Assembly: GCF_900105415.1 (NCBI RefSeq)
Contig: NZ_FNSM01000001.1
Location: 3,510,501 to 3,574,500, forward strand
From: Streptomyces sp. TLI_105
GTDB lineage: Bacteria; Actinomycetota; Actinomycetes; Streptomycetales; Streptomycetaceae
Direction: 5' to 3'
Length of the DNA: 64,000 nt
Shown here: positions 33,917-42,847 of the stretch, one piece after another
How positions within the stretch are numbered: position 1 is the stretch's first letter
Layout of the letters: every line of letters starts with the position of its first letter
Made by a program: the position numbers and the translations under genes
Notes under the pieces: model-generated
Database searches by the model: none
The model's input: only the letters and a program-made list of their open reading frames with translations
Told to the model about the DNA's origin: nothing

Positions 33917-35230
33917 TTGACATGCTCCCGCCCTCTACGGGACAAGGACTCCGGTCCGGGTCGCCAGACCCTCCCGGCGGCTTCCTGCTTCAACGCGCTG
34001 CGCCACAGCTTTCGCTCTGGTCTTACCGGCGCTCGGCAAGGCGTTTCGCGTCTCCGCCTGTCCAGCGGCGACGATACGGCGTCCTTCGAACAGGACGTTC
34101 TTTCCCGCGTTGTGATCACGGTCGTGCACGGATCCACATCGCCCGCACGTCCACTCTCGGACATCGAGCGGCTTGGGCCCGTCCCGATGACCGCACACCG
34201 AGCAAAGCTGCGAGGAAGGGAAGGCCCGGTCGACCTTCACGAACGTCCGGCCGTGCTTCGCTGCTTTGTACTCCAGCATGCCGACGAACGCGGCCCATCC
34301 GGCGTCGTACACGGACTTGGCGAGCCACGTGCGCCCCATGCCTCCGACAGGGAGCGTCTCCACGTACACCGCTTGGTTCTCGCGGATGATCCGGGTGGAG
34401 AGCTTGTGGTGCCAGTCCCGCCGCTGATTGGCCACGCGCGCGTGTTGCCGTGCGATCCGCTTCCGCGCCTTGGCTCGGTTGCGGCTGCCCTGGACCTTTC
34501 GGTCAAGGGACTTCCGCATGCGCTTGAGCTTCTTCTCCGCCCTCCTGAAGAAGCGAGGGATGTCGATCTTGGAACCGTCACTCAGCACGGCGAAGTGGCG
34601 CAGCCCGAGATCGATGCCGGTGTCGGCCCCGGCCTCGGGAAGGACCTCCGGAGCGACTTCGACGACGAATGAGGCCCAGTAGCACTCCGCCGCGTCCGAC
34701 GTGATGGTCACCGAGGTCGGCGGTGCCGGCAGAGGCCGCGACCAGCGCACCCGCAGCTCGCCGACCTTCGCCACGTACAACCGGCCGTTGCCTCGGAAGC
34801 TGAATCCGTTCGCCGTCAGCCTGATCGACTGGCGGCGGTCCTTCTTGGACTTGAACCGAGGTGCGGCCACCTTCGGCCCTCGGCGTTTGCCGGTGAGGGA
34901 GGAGAAGAAGTTCCGGTAGGCCGTATGCAGGTCACGTAGGGACTGGACGAGCACCACTGATGAGACCTCGCCGAGCCACGCTCGTTCGTCGGTGCGCTTC
35001 GCCACCGTGACCACCTGCTTCTGCAGCTCGCCGTCCTTCACGTACGGCAGTCCTGCAGCGTGTGCCTCCTGCCGCACCCGAAGCCCGTCGTTGAACACCA
35101 CACGCGCGCATCCGAAGGCCTTGGCCAGCGCCGCGCGCTGAGCAGGGTTCGGATACACGCGGTAGTTGTATCGCAACTGCATGCACCGACCGTACGGAGC
35201 AGCGAGGTCCCCTCCGCCTCGCAGAAACGT
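33917..35230 (-). mobile_element. IS605-family tnpB-only element
   Basis: The right end, read on the minus strand, has hairpins GGACCGGAGTCC and CCCGTAGAGGGCGGG and then GAGCATGTCAA; TCAA (33920-33917) fits the usual cleavage end. A hairpin GCGAGG/CCTCGC at 35202-35222 may mark the left end, whose exact border is uncertain. No tnpA is present, so movement would need a transposase in trans. Confidence 0.7.
33935..35182 (-). CDS. tnpB: TnpB RNA-guided DNA endonuclease
   Basis: A 415-residue OrfB/TnpB. The RuvC catalytic triad is intact: Asp in GIDLGLRHFAV, Glu in VYVETLPVGGMGR and Asp in DRDHNAGKNVL. The zinc ribbon CSVCGH...CGRCG lies between the last two. The N-terminal part starts LRYNYRVYPNPAQRAALAKAFGCARVVFNDGL, typical of the family. 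TnpB cuts DNA guided by an omega RNA made from the element's right end. The stop codon lies inside the right end, 18 bp from the border, so the omega RNA overlaps the 3' end of this gene. Likely functional as nuclease. Confidence 0.93.
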   Translation of the reverse strand: MQLRYNYRVYPNPAQRAALAKAFGCARVVFNDGLRVRQEAHAAGLPYVKDGELQKQVVTVAKRTDERAWLGEVSSVVLVQSLRDLHTAYRNFFSSLTGKRRGPKVAAPRFKSKKDRRQSIRLTANGFSFRGNGRLYVAKVGELRVRWSRPLPAPPTSVTITSDAAECYWASFVVEVAPEVLPEAGADTGIDLGLRHFAVLSDGSKIDIPRFFRRAEKKLKRMRKSLDRKVQGSRNRAKARKRIARQHARVANQRRDWHHKLSTRIIRENQAVYVETLPVGGMGRTWLAKSVYDAGWAAFVGMLEYKAAKHGRTFVKVDRAFPSSQLCSVCGHRDGPKPLDVREWTCGRCGSVHDRDHNAGKNVLFEGRRIVAAGQAETRNALPSAGKTRAKAVAQRVEAGSRREGLATRTGVLVP

Positions 35231-35259
35231 TCATCGTGATGCTCGCCACATACCGACCG

Positions 35260-35916
35260 TCAGGGCGCCAGGCGCTCCACCCGCCACGTGCCGTCCGTCT
35301 CGTGGACGTAGCGCAGGCGGTCGTGGAGGCGGTTCTCGTGGCCCTGCCAGAATTCGACCGTCTCGGGGACGACGCGGATGCCGCCCCATTCCGGGGGGAC
35401 CGGGACCTTCTCGGGTTCGGGGTAGCGGGCGGCCAGTTCCTCGTAGCGGGCGAGGAGGTCCGCGCGGGACGGGATCACCGTGGACTGGGGGCTGGCCCAG
35501 GCACCGAGCTGGGAGCCGTGGGGGCGGGTGCGGAAGTAGGCGACGGTCTCGTCGCGGCCGACGCGGGCCGCGCGGCCGGTGACGATGACCTGGCGGGCCA
35601 GCGGGTGCCAGGGGAAGAGCAGCGAGACGTAGGGGTTGGCCGCCAGCTCCTTGCCCTTGCGGGACTCGTAGTTGGTGAAGAAGACGAAGCCGGCCTCGTC
35701 GTAGTGCTTGAGGAGGACCGTTCGGGACGACGGGCGGCCTTCGGGGGTCGCCGTCGAGACGATCATCGCGTTCGGTTCGTGGATCGCCGGATTCGCGGCG
35801 GTCTCCTTGAACCAGCGGGCGAACTGTCCGATCGGTTCGGGGGCGAGGTCGGCCGCGGACAGCTCCGTGGTGCGGTACTGCTCGCGCATGTCGGCGGGAT
35901 CCAGGGCGTCGGTCAC
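35260..35916 (-). CDS. pdxH: pyridoxamine 5'-phosphate oxidase
   Basis: A 218-residue FMN enzyme that oxidises pyridoxine or pyridoxamine phosphate to PLP. Family landmarks are [76 protein letters not shown] [17 protein letters not shown] and the C-terminal [17 protein letters not shown]...RLAP. GTG start at 35916. It is divergent from citrate synthase, as I remember for S. coelicolor, and not in an operon. Confidence 0.96.
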   Translation of the reverse strand: MTDALDPADMREQYRTTELSAADLAPEPIGQFARWFKETAANPAIHEPNAMIVSTATPEGRPSSRTVLLKHYDEAGFVFFTNYESRKGKELAANPYVSLLFPWHPLARQVIVTGRAARVGRDETVAYFRTRPHGSQLGAWASPQSTVIPSRADLLARYEELAARYPEPEKVPVPPEWGGIRVVPETVEFWQGHENRLHDRLRYVHETDGTWRVERLAP

Positions 35917-36111
35917 AGGGCCATCCTGCCGCAGCGCCCCAGTTTGCCCGGCACCACGGGGCGTTAATCCTCTCTTGCCGAATCGGCGCAGTGTGCCGGA
36001 TGTCACGCTTCCCCGCATCATCGGAACCGTACAGACTCTTCCGCTGGATGACTGTTGATTCCCCACCATCGACCAACACGGTTGATCGATCATCGATAGA
36101 GGAGCCGCCTG

Positions 36112-37212
36112 ATGTCCGACTTCGTACCCGGGCTCGAGGGAGTCGTCGCGTTCGAGACGGAGATCGCCGAACCCGACAAGGAGGGCGGCGCCCTCCGCTA
36201 CCGCGGGGTCGACATCGAGGACCTCGTCGGCCACGTCTCCTTCGGGAACGTCTGGGGCCTGCTCGTCGACGGCGCGTTCAACCCGGGCCTGCCGGCCGCC
36301 GAGCCGTTCCCGATCCCCGTGCACTCCGGTGACATCCGGGTCGACGTGCAGTCCGCGCTCGCGATGCTCGCGCCCGTGTGGGGCCTCAAACCGCTCCTCG
36401 ACATCTCCGCCGAGCAGGCCCGCGACGACCTCGCCCGCGCGGCCGTCATGGCCCTCTCGTACGTCGCGCAGTCCGCGCGCGGCCAGGGCCTGCCGATGGT
36501 CCCGCAGAGCGAGATCGACAAGGCGGAGTCCATCGTCGAGCGCTTCATGATCCGCTGGCGCGGCGAGCCCGACCCGAAGCACGTCAAGGCCGTCGACGCC
36601 TACTGGACCTCCGCCGCCGAGCACGGCATGAACGCCTCCACGTTCACCGCGCGCGTCATCGCCTCCACCGGCGCGGACGTGGCCGCCTCGCTCTCCGGTG
36701 CCGTGGGCGCCATGTCCGGCCCGCTGCACGGCGGCGCGCCCTCCCGCGTCCTCGGCATGATCGAGGAGATCGAGCGGACCGGCGACGCCACCGCGTACGT
36801 GAAGCAGGCCCTCGACAAGGGCGAGCGCCTCATGGGCTTCGGCCACCGCGTCTACCGCGCCGAGGACCCCCGCGCGCGCGTGCTCCGCCGTACGGCCAAG
36901 GAGCTGGCGGCACCGCGCTTCGAGGTCGCCGAGGCCCTGGAGAAGGCCGCCCTGGAGGAGCTGCACAACCGCCGCCCCGACCGGGTCCTGGCGACGAACG
37001 TGGAGTTCTGGGCGGCGATCGTGCTCGACTTCGCCGAGGTCCCGGCGCACATGTTCACGTCGATGTTCACGTGCGCGCGTACGGCCGGCTGGTCGGCGCA
37101 CATCCTGGAGCAGAAGCGCACCGGCCGCCTCGTGCGCCCCTCGGCCCGCTACACGGGCCCCGGCCAGCGGAACCCGCGCGAGGTCGAGGGTTACGCCGAC
37201 ATCGCCGGCTAG
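36112..37212 (+). CDS. citrate synthase 2
   Basis: A 366-residue citrate synthase of the short actinobacterial type, condensing oxaloacetate and acetyl-CoA. Catalytic segments are [19 protein letters not shown] (His), [17 protein letters not shown] (His) and [18 protein letters not shown] (Asp near LDFAEVP). GAGGAG lies seven bases before the ATG. The upstream region has TTGATCGATCATCGAT-like palindromic sequence that may be a regulator site. A 24-bp repeat array begins just after the stop. Another citrate synthase probably exists elsewhere in the genome. Confidence 0.95.
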   Translation: MSDFVPGLEGVVAFETEIAEPDKEGGALRYRGVDIEDLVGHVSFGNVWGLLVDGAFNPGLPAAEPFPIPVHSGDIRVDVQSALAMLAPVWGLKPLLDISAEQARDDLARAAVMALSYVAQSARGQGLPMVPQSEIDKAESIVERFMIRWRGEPDPKHVKAVDAYWTSAAEHGMNASTFTARVIASTGADVAASLSGAVGAMSGPLHGGAPSRVLGMIEEIERTGDATAYVKQALDKGERLMGFGHRVYRAEDPRARVLRRTAKELAAPRFEVAEALEKAALEELHNRRPDRVLATNVEFWAAIVLDFAEVPAHMFTSMFTCARTAGWSAHILEQKRTGRLVRPSARYTGPGQRNPREVEGYADIAG

Positions 37213-37221
37213 GACCGCCGG

Positions 37222-37325
37222 ACCTCGCGCGGGCGGTCCGGGCCGACCCCGCACAGGTGGTCCGGGCCGACCCCGCGCGGACAGCCCGGGCCGACCCCGC
37301 ACAGGCGGCCCGGGCCCCGCCCGTG
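37222..37325. repeat. 24-bp tandem repeat after citrate synthase
   Basis: About three and a half copies of a unit containing ggtccgggccgaccccgcac, with variable centre. It lies in the space between the convergent citrate synthase and oxygenase genes. No coding use is evident. Confidence 0.8.
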
Positions 37326-37340
37326 GCGCCGGGGCCCCGC

Positions 37341-38381
37341 CTACACCAGCTGGGCCGGCTGCTCCTGCGCGAGCAGCAGGTCCGCGTGGTGGCGGGCCGT
37401 GGTCAGCGGGTGGGCGCGGAGCTTGCCCTTCAGTTCGTTGCGCCCGTACTCGGCGAACAGCGGGTTCGCCGGGTCGGCCGTGACGCCGGGCGCGCGGTCC
37501 GCGAACGGGAACTGGAGCGGCGTGATCCGGGCGTCGAGGCGCGGGTTGTAGAAGAACGGCACGGAGAATCGTTCCGTCGCCCCGGGCGGCGAGACCACCC
37601 GGTGGTTCGTCGCGATCAGGTAGCCGTTCGTGGCGACCTCCAGGAGCTCGCCCAGGTTGACGACGAAGGCGCCCGGGAGCGGCGGCACGTCGTGGAACCT
37701 CCCGTCCTCGCGCTGCACCTGGAGGCCGCCGACGTGGTCCTGGAGCAGCAGGGTGAGGAAGCCGTAGTCCTTGTGCGCGCCGACGCCCTGGTCGTCGCCC
37801 TCGCCGCTGCTGCCCGGGTAGCGCACCAGCTTGAGGTGCGGGTGGGCGCGCGGGCCGAAGATGTCGTCGTAGAAGTCCCGGGGCGCTCCGATGGAGGCGA
37901 GCAGCTCGTGGAGGAGCCGCTCGGCGACGCCGCTGAGGCGGTCGATCCAGTGCAGGGCGGCCGTGCGGAGCTCGGGGAGGGCGGCGGGCCACTGGTTGGG
38001 GCCTTCGAGCCACCAGTACGGGGCCTCCCAGGGGCCGGGGTCGCGGGCGGGCCGCTCGGCGCCGATGTCGAGCTGGTCGCGCCAGTCGCGGGCGCCGCCG
38101 GTGCGCTCGTCGCCGATGCGCGTGTAGCCGCGGAAGTGCGGCGAGTTGATGTTGTCGAGGGCGAGCCGGTCGGCCTCGGGCAGGGCGAAGAAGGCGTGCA
38201 TGGCCGAGGTGAGGGCCCGGGTCTCGGCCTCGGTGATGCCGTGCCCGATGAGCTGGAAGAAGCCCACGTCGTGGGCGGCCGAGTGGAGCTGCGCGTGGAG
38301 CAGCCTCCGGGCCTGGGGGTCCCGGTCTGCGGCCGAGAGGTCCACGATGGGGAGCTGCGAGGAGTACGAGCTGTTCGTCAT
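37341..38381 (-). CDS. isopenicillin N synthase-family Fe(II)/2-oxoglutarate oxygenase
   Basis: A 346-residue non-heme iron oxygenase. The iron facial triad is His and Asp in [12 protein letters not shown] and His in ATNHRVV; the 2-oxoglutarate motif is [10 protein letters not shown]. The N-terminal region [12 protein letters not shown] and [13 protein letters not shown] is typical for the IPNS-like superfamily. The DIOX-N and catalytic domains are complete. No beta-lactam genes accompany it, so it probably modifies another metabolite. A 24-residue leader ORF lies 125 bp upstream, suggesting translation-based control. Confidence 0.93.
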   Translation of the reverse strand: MTNSSYSSQLPIVDLSAADRDPQARRLLHAQLHSAAHDVGFFQLIGHGITEAETRALTSAMHAFFALPEADRLALDNINSPHFRGYTRIGDERTGGARDWRDQLDIGAERPARDPGPWEAPYWWLEGPNQWPAALPELRTAALHWIDRLSGVAERLLHELLASIGAPRDFYDDIFGPRAHPHLKLVRYPGSSGEGDDQGVGAHKDYGFLTLLLQDHVGGLQVQREDGRFHDVPPLPGAFVVNLGELLEVATNGYLIATNHRVVSPPGATERFSVPFFYNPRLDARITPLQFPFADRAPGVTADPANPLFAEYGRNELKGKLRAHPLTTARHHADLLLAQEQPAQLV

Positions 38382-38506
38382 GTATGCATCCGCGGGGTAT
38401 ACGGGTGCCCGGGGCGGCCGCCGAGGGTGGGGCGGGGGCCACGGGTGCCGGTCGGCTGGGGCTCTGAACGAGGGACCGCGGGGGTGTGGAGTGGTACCCC
38501 GGAAGG

Positions 38507-38581
38507 TCAGGCGGAGCGGCGACAGCCCATGCTCGTGACGCGGACGTAGTCCACGTGGCGACGGCGTACGAGCAGAGGCAT
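38507..38581 (-). CDS. putative leader peptide (RRHVDYVRV type) upstream of the oxygenase
   Basis: A 24-residue ORF, ATG at 38581. It carries [16 protein letters not shown], resembling Streptomyces leader peptides with an HVD-x-x-R-x-x-S/A-x-x-C pattern, many of which lie before sulfur or cysteine genes. The 125-bp interval before the oxygenase start is GC-rich and could fold. Ribosome pausing at the Cys codon would be the expected control; this is an inference. Confidence 0.65.
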   Translation of the reverse strand: MPLLVRRRHVDYVRVTSMGCRRSA

Positions 38582-38751
38582 GGGGTCAGCGTACTGCGGT
38601 GGCGGGCGGGCCACTGTGGTCCCCGTCACGTCCCGTGCCGCGATGGCTCAAAGTCTGTTCAAACCGGCGGGCTTGCGCGAAGATCGCCGCCATTGCCTGG
38701 TGAGTACACGCCAAGCTTCCCGTCGTCGCATCCCATCGCAGGAGGATGTCC

Positions 38752-39792
38752 ATGACCCGCCGCACCTCTCGTGGCCTGGCCGCCGCGGCCGCCGTCACCG
38801 TGGCCGCCGCCACCGCGGCGCTGCTCCCGTCCGCGGGAGCCTCCGCCGCCACCGCCGCGCCGCAGGCCCGCGTCTTCATGGTGAACCCGGTCCAGTCCTC
38901 GGGCGACCAGACCCTCACCGACCACAAGGACGCGGTGAGCGACATCCCCGCCTCCGCGTACGCCACCGTCGCGCTCCGCAACCTGGACGCGAGCGGCGCC
39001 CTGTCCGGCAAGTGGGCCGCCGTCCGCTCGGAGACCGGCAACCCGGCGAAGGCCGCCGACGCCGCCTCGTACGACCGCTCCGACGACGAGTTCGAGCAGG
39101 TCATGGCGTACTTCTGGGTCAACGAGGCGCAGGAGTACCTCCAGGGCCTCGGCTTCGGCTCCGAGCTGCGCGGGGCGAACGACCGGGTGCAGCCGGTCCG
39201 CCTCAACCAGTGGGGCGCCGACAACTCCTTCTTCACCGACAAGAAGGCCGAGATCCGCTTCGGCAAGGGCGGCGTGGACGACGCCGAGGACGCCGAGGTC
39301 ATCGTCCACGAGTACGGCCACGCCGTGCACAACGCCCAGGTGCCCGGCTTCGGCTCCTCCCCGGAGGCCGGCGCGATCGGCGAGGCCTTCGGCGACTACC
39401 TGGCCGTGGAGGTCGGCTCGAACGCGGACGCGAAGTACGGCTGGCCGATGAAGACCGACCTGGCCTGCGTCGCCGACTGGGACTCCACGGGCTACAGCGC
39501 GGCCCCGCACTGCCTGCGCCGCATCGACGGCACCAAGACCTACGCGGACCGCGTGGGCGAGGTCCACGCGGACGGCGAGATCTGGTCCCGGGCGCTCTTC
39601 GACATCCGGAACAAGCTCGGCGCCCGCACGGCCGACCGGATCATCGTGAACGCGCAGTTCGGCTTCGCCGCCGACACCAGCTTCGAGGACGCGGCCCTGA
39701 CGACGGTCGCGACCGCGCAGAAGATGTACGGCACGCAGGCCGCGGCCGCGGTTCGCGATGCCTTCCGCGCCCGCGCGATCCCGGGCGTCTAG
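38752..39792 (+). CDS. secreted zinc metalloprotease (gluzincin, M4/M36-like)
   Basis: A 346-residue exported protease. Signal peptide: MTRRTSRGLAAAAAVTVAAA followed by an ASAATAA cleavage region. The zinc site is HEYGHAVHNAQ, with the third ligand in EAGAIGEAFGDYLAVE; a second His is in VGEVHADGEIWSRALFDIR. AGGAGG lies six bases before ATG 38752, which decides between this and an ATG six bases earlier. The size is small for thermolysin-like enzymes, and a propeptide is not obvious. It overlaps the convergent TetR gene by four bases. Confidence 0.9.
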   Translation: MTRRTSRGLAAAAAVTVAAATAALLPSAGASAATAAPQARVFMVNPVQSSGDQTLTDHKDAVSDIPASAYATVALRNLDASGALSGKWAAVRSETGNPAKAADAASYDRSDDEFEQVMAYFWVNEAQEYLQGLGFGSELRGANDRVQPVRLNQWGADNSFFTDKKAEIRFGKGGVDDAEDAEVIVHEYGHAVHNAQVPGFGSSPEAGAIGEAFGDYLAVEVGSNADAKYGWPMKTDLACVADWDSTGYSAAPHCLRRIDGTKTYADRVGEVHADGEIWSRALFDIRNKLGARTADRIIVNAQFGFAADTSFEDAALTTVATAQKMYGTQAAAAVRDAFRARAIPGV

Positions 39793-40433
39793 TCGCTCAG
39801 TGCCTCGCTCACCAGCCGCGCCCACTGGGACACCACCCGTTCCCGGCGGGCGCGGTCGTCCGTCAGGAGGGTGGCGAGGCCCAGGCCGCGGGCCATGTCC
39901 AGGAGGCCCTGGACGGTCTCGCGGACGCCGGGCCGTGACTCGTCGGCGCCCAGGACCTCGACGGCGATGCGGTGGGACTCGCGCCCGACGCGGGCCTCCA
40001 GCTCGGTGACCCGCTCGCGGAGCTGCTCCTCGCCGGAGGCGGCGACCCACAGGTGGAGCGCGGCCCGGAAGAGGGGCCCGGTGTAGAGGCCGACGAGGGC
40101 GGCGACGGCCCGTTCGCGGTCGTCCGTACGGACCGCCCGCAGGGCCTGCGAGCGTTCCTCGGCGACGTACTCGACGGCGGCCGTGAAGAGGTCCTCGCGG
40201 GTCGGGAAGTGGTGCTGGGCGGCGCCGCGGGAGACGCCGGCGCGTTCGGCGACGACGGCGACCGTGGAGCCCGCCCAGCCGTGCTCGGCCAGGCAGGACA
40301 CGGCGGCCTCCAGGAGCCGCTGCCGGGTGGCGCGGCTGCGGTCCTGCTTGGGGTTCCGTTCGGGCTTGGGATGCCGTCCGGGCTTGGAGGTCCCGTCCGG
40401 CTTCGGCTGATTCTGTGCGGTCAGAGCCGCCAT
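39789..40433 (-). CDS. TetR-family regulator, third gene of the acyl-CoA ligase operon
   Basis: A 214-residue TetR repressor. HTH: TRQRLLEAAVSCLAEHGWAGSTVAVVAERAGVSRGAAQHHFPTREDLF. The N-terminal arm (residues 11-34) is four hexapeptide repeats (KPDGTS, KPGRHP, KPERNP, KQDRSR) encoded by 18-bp units. The ATG lies inside the end of the enoyl-CoA hydratase gene (13-bp overlap), so it is translated with that operon. It is the best candidate to bind the 18-bp palindromes upstream of its own operon (42813-42830) and the atu-like operon (51388-51405). Confidence 0.9.
   Translation of the reverse strand: MAALTAQNQPKPDGTSKPGRHPKPERNPKQDRSRATRQRLLEAAVSCLAEHGWAGSTVAVVAERAGVSRGAAQHHFPTREDLFTAAVEYVAEERSQALRAVRTDDRERAVAALVGLYTGPLFRAALHLWVAASGEEQLRERVTELEARVGRESHRIAVEVLGADESRPGVRETVQGLLDMARGLGLATLLTDDRARRERVVSQWARLVSEALSD
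40332..40403 (-). repeat. 18-bp tandem repeat in the N-terminal arm of the TetR gene
   Basis: Four imperfect 18-bp units encode Lys/Pro-rich hexapeptides just before the DNA-binding domain. A basic disordered arm of this kind could add DNA contacts. Confidence 0.7.
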
Positions 40434-41149
40434 GCGGGGTCCCGTCGTTCGAGGAAGGCCGTCATCCCCTCGCGCGCCTCGGCGGAGGCGAAGAGCGTGG
40501 CCGACCTCTGCACCAGGTCCTCCGCGTCGCGTTCGAAGGTCTCCAGGACTCTAGCGGTGACCAGTCGTTTCGCCTCCCGCAGGCCCTGCGGGGAGCCGGC
40601 GCGGAGGGCGTCGAGGATGCCGGGAAGCTCCCCGTCCTCGGCGGTCACGAGGCCCATGGCGACCGCCTCGGGGACCCCGAAGCGCTCGCCCGTCAGGTAG
40701 TGCCGGGCGGCCGCGCGCGGGTCCAGCCTCGGCAGGAGGGTGAGGGAGACGACGGCGGGCGCGACCCCGATCCGTACCTCGGTGAGCGCGAAGTCCGCCC
40801 CCTCCCCCGCGAGGACGATGTCCGCCGCGCCGAGCAGGCCGAGGCCGCCGGCGCGGGTGTGGCTGCCGGGGGTGACGTGGGCGACGACCGGTTTCGGCAG
40901 CTCGACCATCTGCCGGAGCAGGTCGACGAAGGCGTACGGGCTGGGCGGGGCCTTGAGGTCGGCGCCCGCGCTGAACGTGGAGCCGGTGTGGGTGAGGACG
41001 ACCGCCCGTACGGCCGGGTCCTTGCCGCAGGCGGTGAGCGCGTCGGCGAGCTCGGTGACGAGCGGGGCGGAGAGGGCGTTGCGGGTGGCCGGGGAGTTCA
41101 GGGCGAGGGTGGTGATGCCCCGTTCCTCGGTGACGTCGATCAGGTTCAC
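40421..41149 (-). CDS. enoyl-CoA hydratase/isomerase-family protein
   Basis: A 242-residue crotonase-fold enzyme, GTG start overlapping the ligase stop (GTGA). Oxyanion-hole sequences are TFSAGADLKAPP and SHTRAGGLGLLGAADIVLA. The second region has fewer Gly than the canonical crotonase loop. The usual catalytic Glu pair is not obvious (TEVRIGVAPAVVSL), so hydratase activity is likely but not certain. Second gene of a three-gene operon between the acyl-CoA ligase and TetR genes. Confidence 0.88.
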   Translation of the reverse strand: MNLIDVTEERGITTLALNSPATRNALSAPLVTELADALTACGKDPAVRAVVLTHTGSTFSAGADLKAPPSPYAFVDLLRQMVELPKPVVAHVTPGSHTRAGGLGLLGAADIVLAGEGADFALTEVRIGVAPAVVSLTLLPRLDPRAAARHYLTGERFGVPEAVAMGLVTAEDGELPGILDALRAGSPQGLREAKRLVTARVLETFERDAEDLVQRSATLFASAEAREGMTAFLERRDPAWRL

Positions 41150-42723
41150 GTGCGGTCCCTTAGCTGTCGGCGGAGGATTTTTCCGGACGCTGCCCGGGGA
41201 ACGGCGTCGATGAACTCCACGGCGCGGACCTTCTTGTACGGGGAGACCCGCGCGGCGACGTGGGCGATGACGTCCTCGGCGGTGAGGCCGGGCGCGGACG
41301 GCTGGCGGACGACGTAGGCCTTGGGGATCTCGGTGCCGTCCGCGTCGGTGACGCCGATGACGGCGGCGTCGGCGACGCCCTCGTGGGTGAGGAGGAGCGC
41401 TTCGAGTTCGGCGGGGGCGACCTGGAAGCCCTTGTACTTGATCAGTTCCTTCACCCGGTCGACGACGAAGAGCCAGCCGTCCTCGTCGACGCGGCCGATG
41501 TCGCCGGTGTGCACCCATCCGTCGGCGTCGATCATGGCGGCGGTGGCGTCGGGGCGGCCGAGGTAGCCCTTCATGACCTGGGGGCCGCGGATGGCGATCT
41601 CGCCCTCCTCGCCGGGCGCGGCGTCCTTCGCGGGGTCGTCGAGGGAGAGGATCCGCATCTCGGTGGAGGGCAGCAGCCGGCCGACGGTGCCGGGCGGGGG
41701 CTCGGTGGCGTCGAGCGGGGTGACGTGGGTGCCCGGGGACAGCTCGGTCATGCCGTACGCCTGCCGGACGGGCGGCAGGCCGAGCCGGGTGGAGCAGGCC
41801 TCGGCCAGGGCGGCGTCGAGGGGGGCGGCGGCGCTGACGATGTACTCGAGCGAGGACAGGTCGTAGTCGGCGACGGCCGGGTGCTTGGCGAGGGCGAGGA
41901 CGATCGGCGGAGCGACGTACAGGCCGTTGATGCGGTGCTTCTGGATGGCGCCGAGGAAGGTGTCGAGCTCGAAGCGGGGCAGGACGACGACGGTGGCGCC
42001 CCGGCGGAGGGGCGCGTTCATGAGGGCGGTGAGGCCGTAGATGTGGAAGAAGGGCAGGACCGCCAGGATGCGGTCCCCCGGGCCCATCGGGATCAGCGGC
42101 TCCAGCTGCGCCAGGTTGGTGGCGATGGAGGTGTGGGTGAGCATGACGCCCTTGGGGACGCCGGTGGTGCCGGAGGAGTACGGGAGGGCGGCGACGTCCT
42201 CGTCGGGGTCGACGGTGATCTCGGGGACGGGTCCGGTGGAGGCGAGGAACTCCTGGAGCGAGCGGACTCCCTCGCCCTCCGGGGCCTGGTCGCAGACGAG
42301 GATCTCCTCGATGCCGCCCGCGAGTTCGGCGGCGGCGCGGGCGGCGGCGAGCAGCGGGGAGACGGTCACGATCCACCGCGCGGAGGAGTCGCGGAGCTGC
42401 TTGGCGAACTCCTCGGGCGTGGCGAGCGGATGAACGGTGGTGACGGAGGCACCCGCGCGCGTGGCGGCGTAGAACGCGACCGGGAACAGGACGGTGTTGG
42501 GGCTGTGCAGGGCGAGGACGTCCCCCTTGCGCACCCCGGCCTCCGCGAGTCCGGCGGCCACCCGCCGGTGGAAGGCGTCGACCTGGCCGTAGGTGAGCGT
42601 CAGCTCCCCGGCCCCGTCGACGAGGGCCGGGGTGTCCCCGTACGCGGCGGCGCGTCCGAGGACGGCGTCGTGGATGGGCAGGGAGAGGGCGGGAACGGCC
42701 TCGTACTCGCTGTGGAACACCAT
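41146..42723 (-). CDS. 4-coumarate-CoA ligase-like acyl-CoA synthetase
   Basis: A 525-residue ANL ligase of the 4CL group. Motifs are LPYSSGTTGVPKGVMLTH (P-loop), YGMTELSPGTH, GWVHTGDIGRVDEDGWLFVVDRVKELIKYKGFQVAPAELE and PRAASGKILRRQLRDR with the catalytic Lys. It activates aryl or fatty acids for CoA degradation. First gene of the operon with the hydratase and TetR genes. An 18-bp palindrome lies 90 bp upstream. A homologous ligase in S. coelicolor (SCO4383 as I recall) is in the same neighbourhood. Confidence 0.93.
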   Translation of the reverse strand: MVFHSEYEAVPALSLPIHDAVLGRAAAYGDTPALVDGAGELTLTYGQVDAFHRRVAAGLAEAGVRKGDVLALHSPNTVLFPVAFYAATRAGASVTTVHPLATPEEFAKQLRDSSARWIVTVSPLLAAARAAAELAGGIEEILVCDQAPEGEGVRSLQEFLASTGPVPEITVDPDEDVAALPYSSGTTGVPKGVMLTHTSIATNLAQLEPLIPMGPGDRILAVLPFFHIYGLTALMNAPLRRGATVVVLPRFELDTFLGAIQKHRINGLYVAPPIVLALAKHPAVADYDLSSLEYIVSAAAPLDAALAEACSTRLGLPPVRQAYGMTELSPGTHVTPLDATEPPPGTVGRLLPSTEMRILSLDDPAKDAAPGEEGEIAIRGPQVMKGYLGRPDATAAMIDADGWVHTGDIGRVDEDGWLFVVDRVKELIKYKGFQVAPAELEALLLTHEGVADAAVIGVTDADGTEIPKAYVVRQPSAPGLTAEDVIAHVAARVSPYKKVRAVEFIDAVPRAASGKILRRQLRDRT

Positions 42724-42812
42724 GCGTGGGCCCCCTGGAGAGGTGAAAGGTGGTCGCCAGGATCGCTGCTGCGGGCGGGACTTGGGGAGACCTTGTCAGC
42801 CCTCCGAAAAAC

Positions 42813-42830
42813 AATCAAGCGTGCCTGCAT
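42813..42830. promoter_or_regulatory. AATCAAGCG-type palindrome upstream of the ligase operon
   Basis: AATCAAGCGTGCCTGCAT shares 15 of 18 bases with 51388-51405 upstream of the atu-like operon. Probably the operator for the TetR encoded in this operon. Confidence 0.6.
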
Positions 42831-42847
42831 GGTTTGTGGCCGGTGGG

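Noticed and set aside
37341..38381. Beta-lactam biosynthesis from the isopenicillin-N-synthase-like gene
   Set aside because: No ACV synthetase, acyltransferase or expandase nearby; this oxygenase family is broad.
35260..38442. 1060-codon minus-strand frame joining pdxH with sequence opposite citrate synthase
   Set aside because: Only the last 219 codons are PdxH; the rest reads the non-coding strand of citrate synthase and another frame of the oxygenase gene.
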